Part shown: positions 5,870 to 6,097 of the stretch, piece by piece
Numbering within the stretch: the first letter of the stretch is position 1
Layout: every line of letters begins with the position of its first letter
Made by a program: the position numbers and the translations under genes
From: Chitinophagaceae bacterium
GTDB lineage: Bacteria > Bacteroidota > Bacteroidia > Chitinophagales > Chitinophagaceae
Assembly (NCBI GenBank): GCA_023251335.1
Contig: JAHEZA010000169.1
Location: forward strand, 1-6,097
DNA length: 6,097 bases
Reading direction: 5' to 3'
The notes under the pieces: generated by a model
The model's database searches: none
What the model saw: only the letters and a program-made list of their open reading frames with translations
What the model was told of the DNA's origin: nothing

Positions 5870-6097
5870 TTAATCTGCTAAAATCTTTTTCACAATTCCC
5901 GGCCCTTCATAAATAAATCCTGTCCAAACCTGGATGAGGCTTGCGCCATTGGCGAATTTTTCTTGCGCGTCATTGGAGGAAAAAATACCGCCGCTGCTTA
6001 TTATCGGGATAGAACCATTTGTTCGTTGATGAATATATCCGGTAATTCTGTTCGCTTCTTCCCCCAATGGTTTTCCGCTGAGGCCACCTGCACCGAT
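5870..6097 (-). CDS. pyrD: Dihydroorotate dehydrogenase (quinone), class 2, C-terminal fragment
   Basis: The last 75 residues of PyrD are present and the N-terminal part lies beyond the window end. The enzyme oxidises dihydroorotate to orotate with FMN and passes electrons to quinone at the inner membrane, the fourth step of pyrimidine synthesis. The visible part begins with GGLSGKPL at residues 4-11 of the fragment, the class 2 form of this motif. It continues with PIISSGGIFS (31-40), which holds the FMN-phosphate-binding glycines of the barrel, GASLIQVWTGFIYEGP (51-66), and a short final helix ending KKILAD. The frame has no break up to the window edge, so the TTG at 6067 (Leu in this motif) is internal and not a start. 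The class 2 assignment rests on similarity of these motifs to E. coli PyrD (GGLSGRPL, YSGFIFKGP). Confidence 0.94.
   Translation of the reverse strand: MGAGGLSGKPLGEEANRITGYIHQRTNGSIPIISSGGIFSSNDAQEKFANGASLIQVWTGFIYEGPGIVKKILAD

Overview
The window looks like a piece of a Bacteroidota chromosome, probably from the Chitinophagaceae or a related group. This assignment is inferred, not proven. The reasons are: start codons preceded by A/T-rich DNA rather than Shine-Dalgarno sequences; a BshA-type bacillithiol glycosyltransferase; a large outer-membrane barrel of a type I associate with long TolB-like proteins of this phylum; a small membrane-anchored protein family I know mainly from Bacteroidota; and one exact match to the phylum's -7 promoter consensus TAnnTTTG. 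It is ordinary housekeeping DNA. I see no tRNA, rRNA, CRISPR array, transposase, phage gene or defence system.

Layout. (1) Positions 1-1442, plus strand: C-terminal part of a large outer-membrane protein, cut by the window start, ending in an Omp85-like beta-barrel. (2) 1443-1591: a convergent gap with a strong palindrome that can act as a terminator. (3) 1592-3149, minus strand: a class III PLP aminotransferase followed 13 bp later by a small DgkA-type lipid kinase, probably one transcript. (4) 3150-3334: a repeat-rich spacer with a 7-bp-period array and an 8-bp tandem repeat. (5) 3335-4477, minus strand: bshA. (6) 4478-4640: a divergent spacer with a second, different 7-bp-period array and a candidate promoter. 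(7) 4641-5857, plus strand: a small single-pass membrane protein of unknown function and a TerC-family membrane protein, 32 bp apart. (8) 5870-6097, minus strand: the C-terminal end of a class 2 dihydroorotate dehydrogenase, cut by the window end.

How the genes fit together. BshA starts bacillithiol synthesis, PyrD belongs to pyrimidine synthesis, and the lipid kinase recycles or activates a membrane lipid alcohol. The TerC protein probably moves or handles a metal ion, and the first protein sits in the outer membrane. They share no single pathway. The only plausible transcription units are aminotransferase-dgkA and small protein-terC. The least explained parts are the short-period repeats in the two spacers flanking bshA and the small protein of unknown function beside terC.
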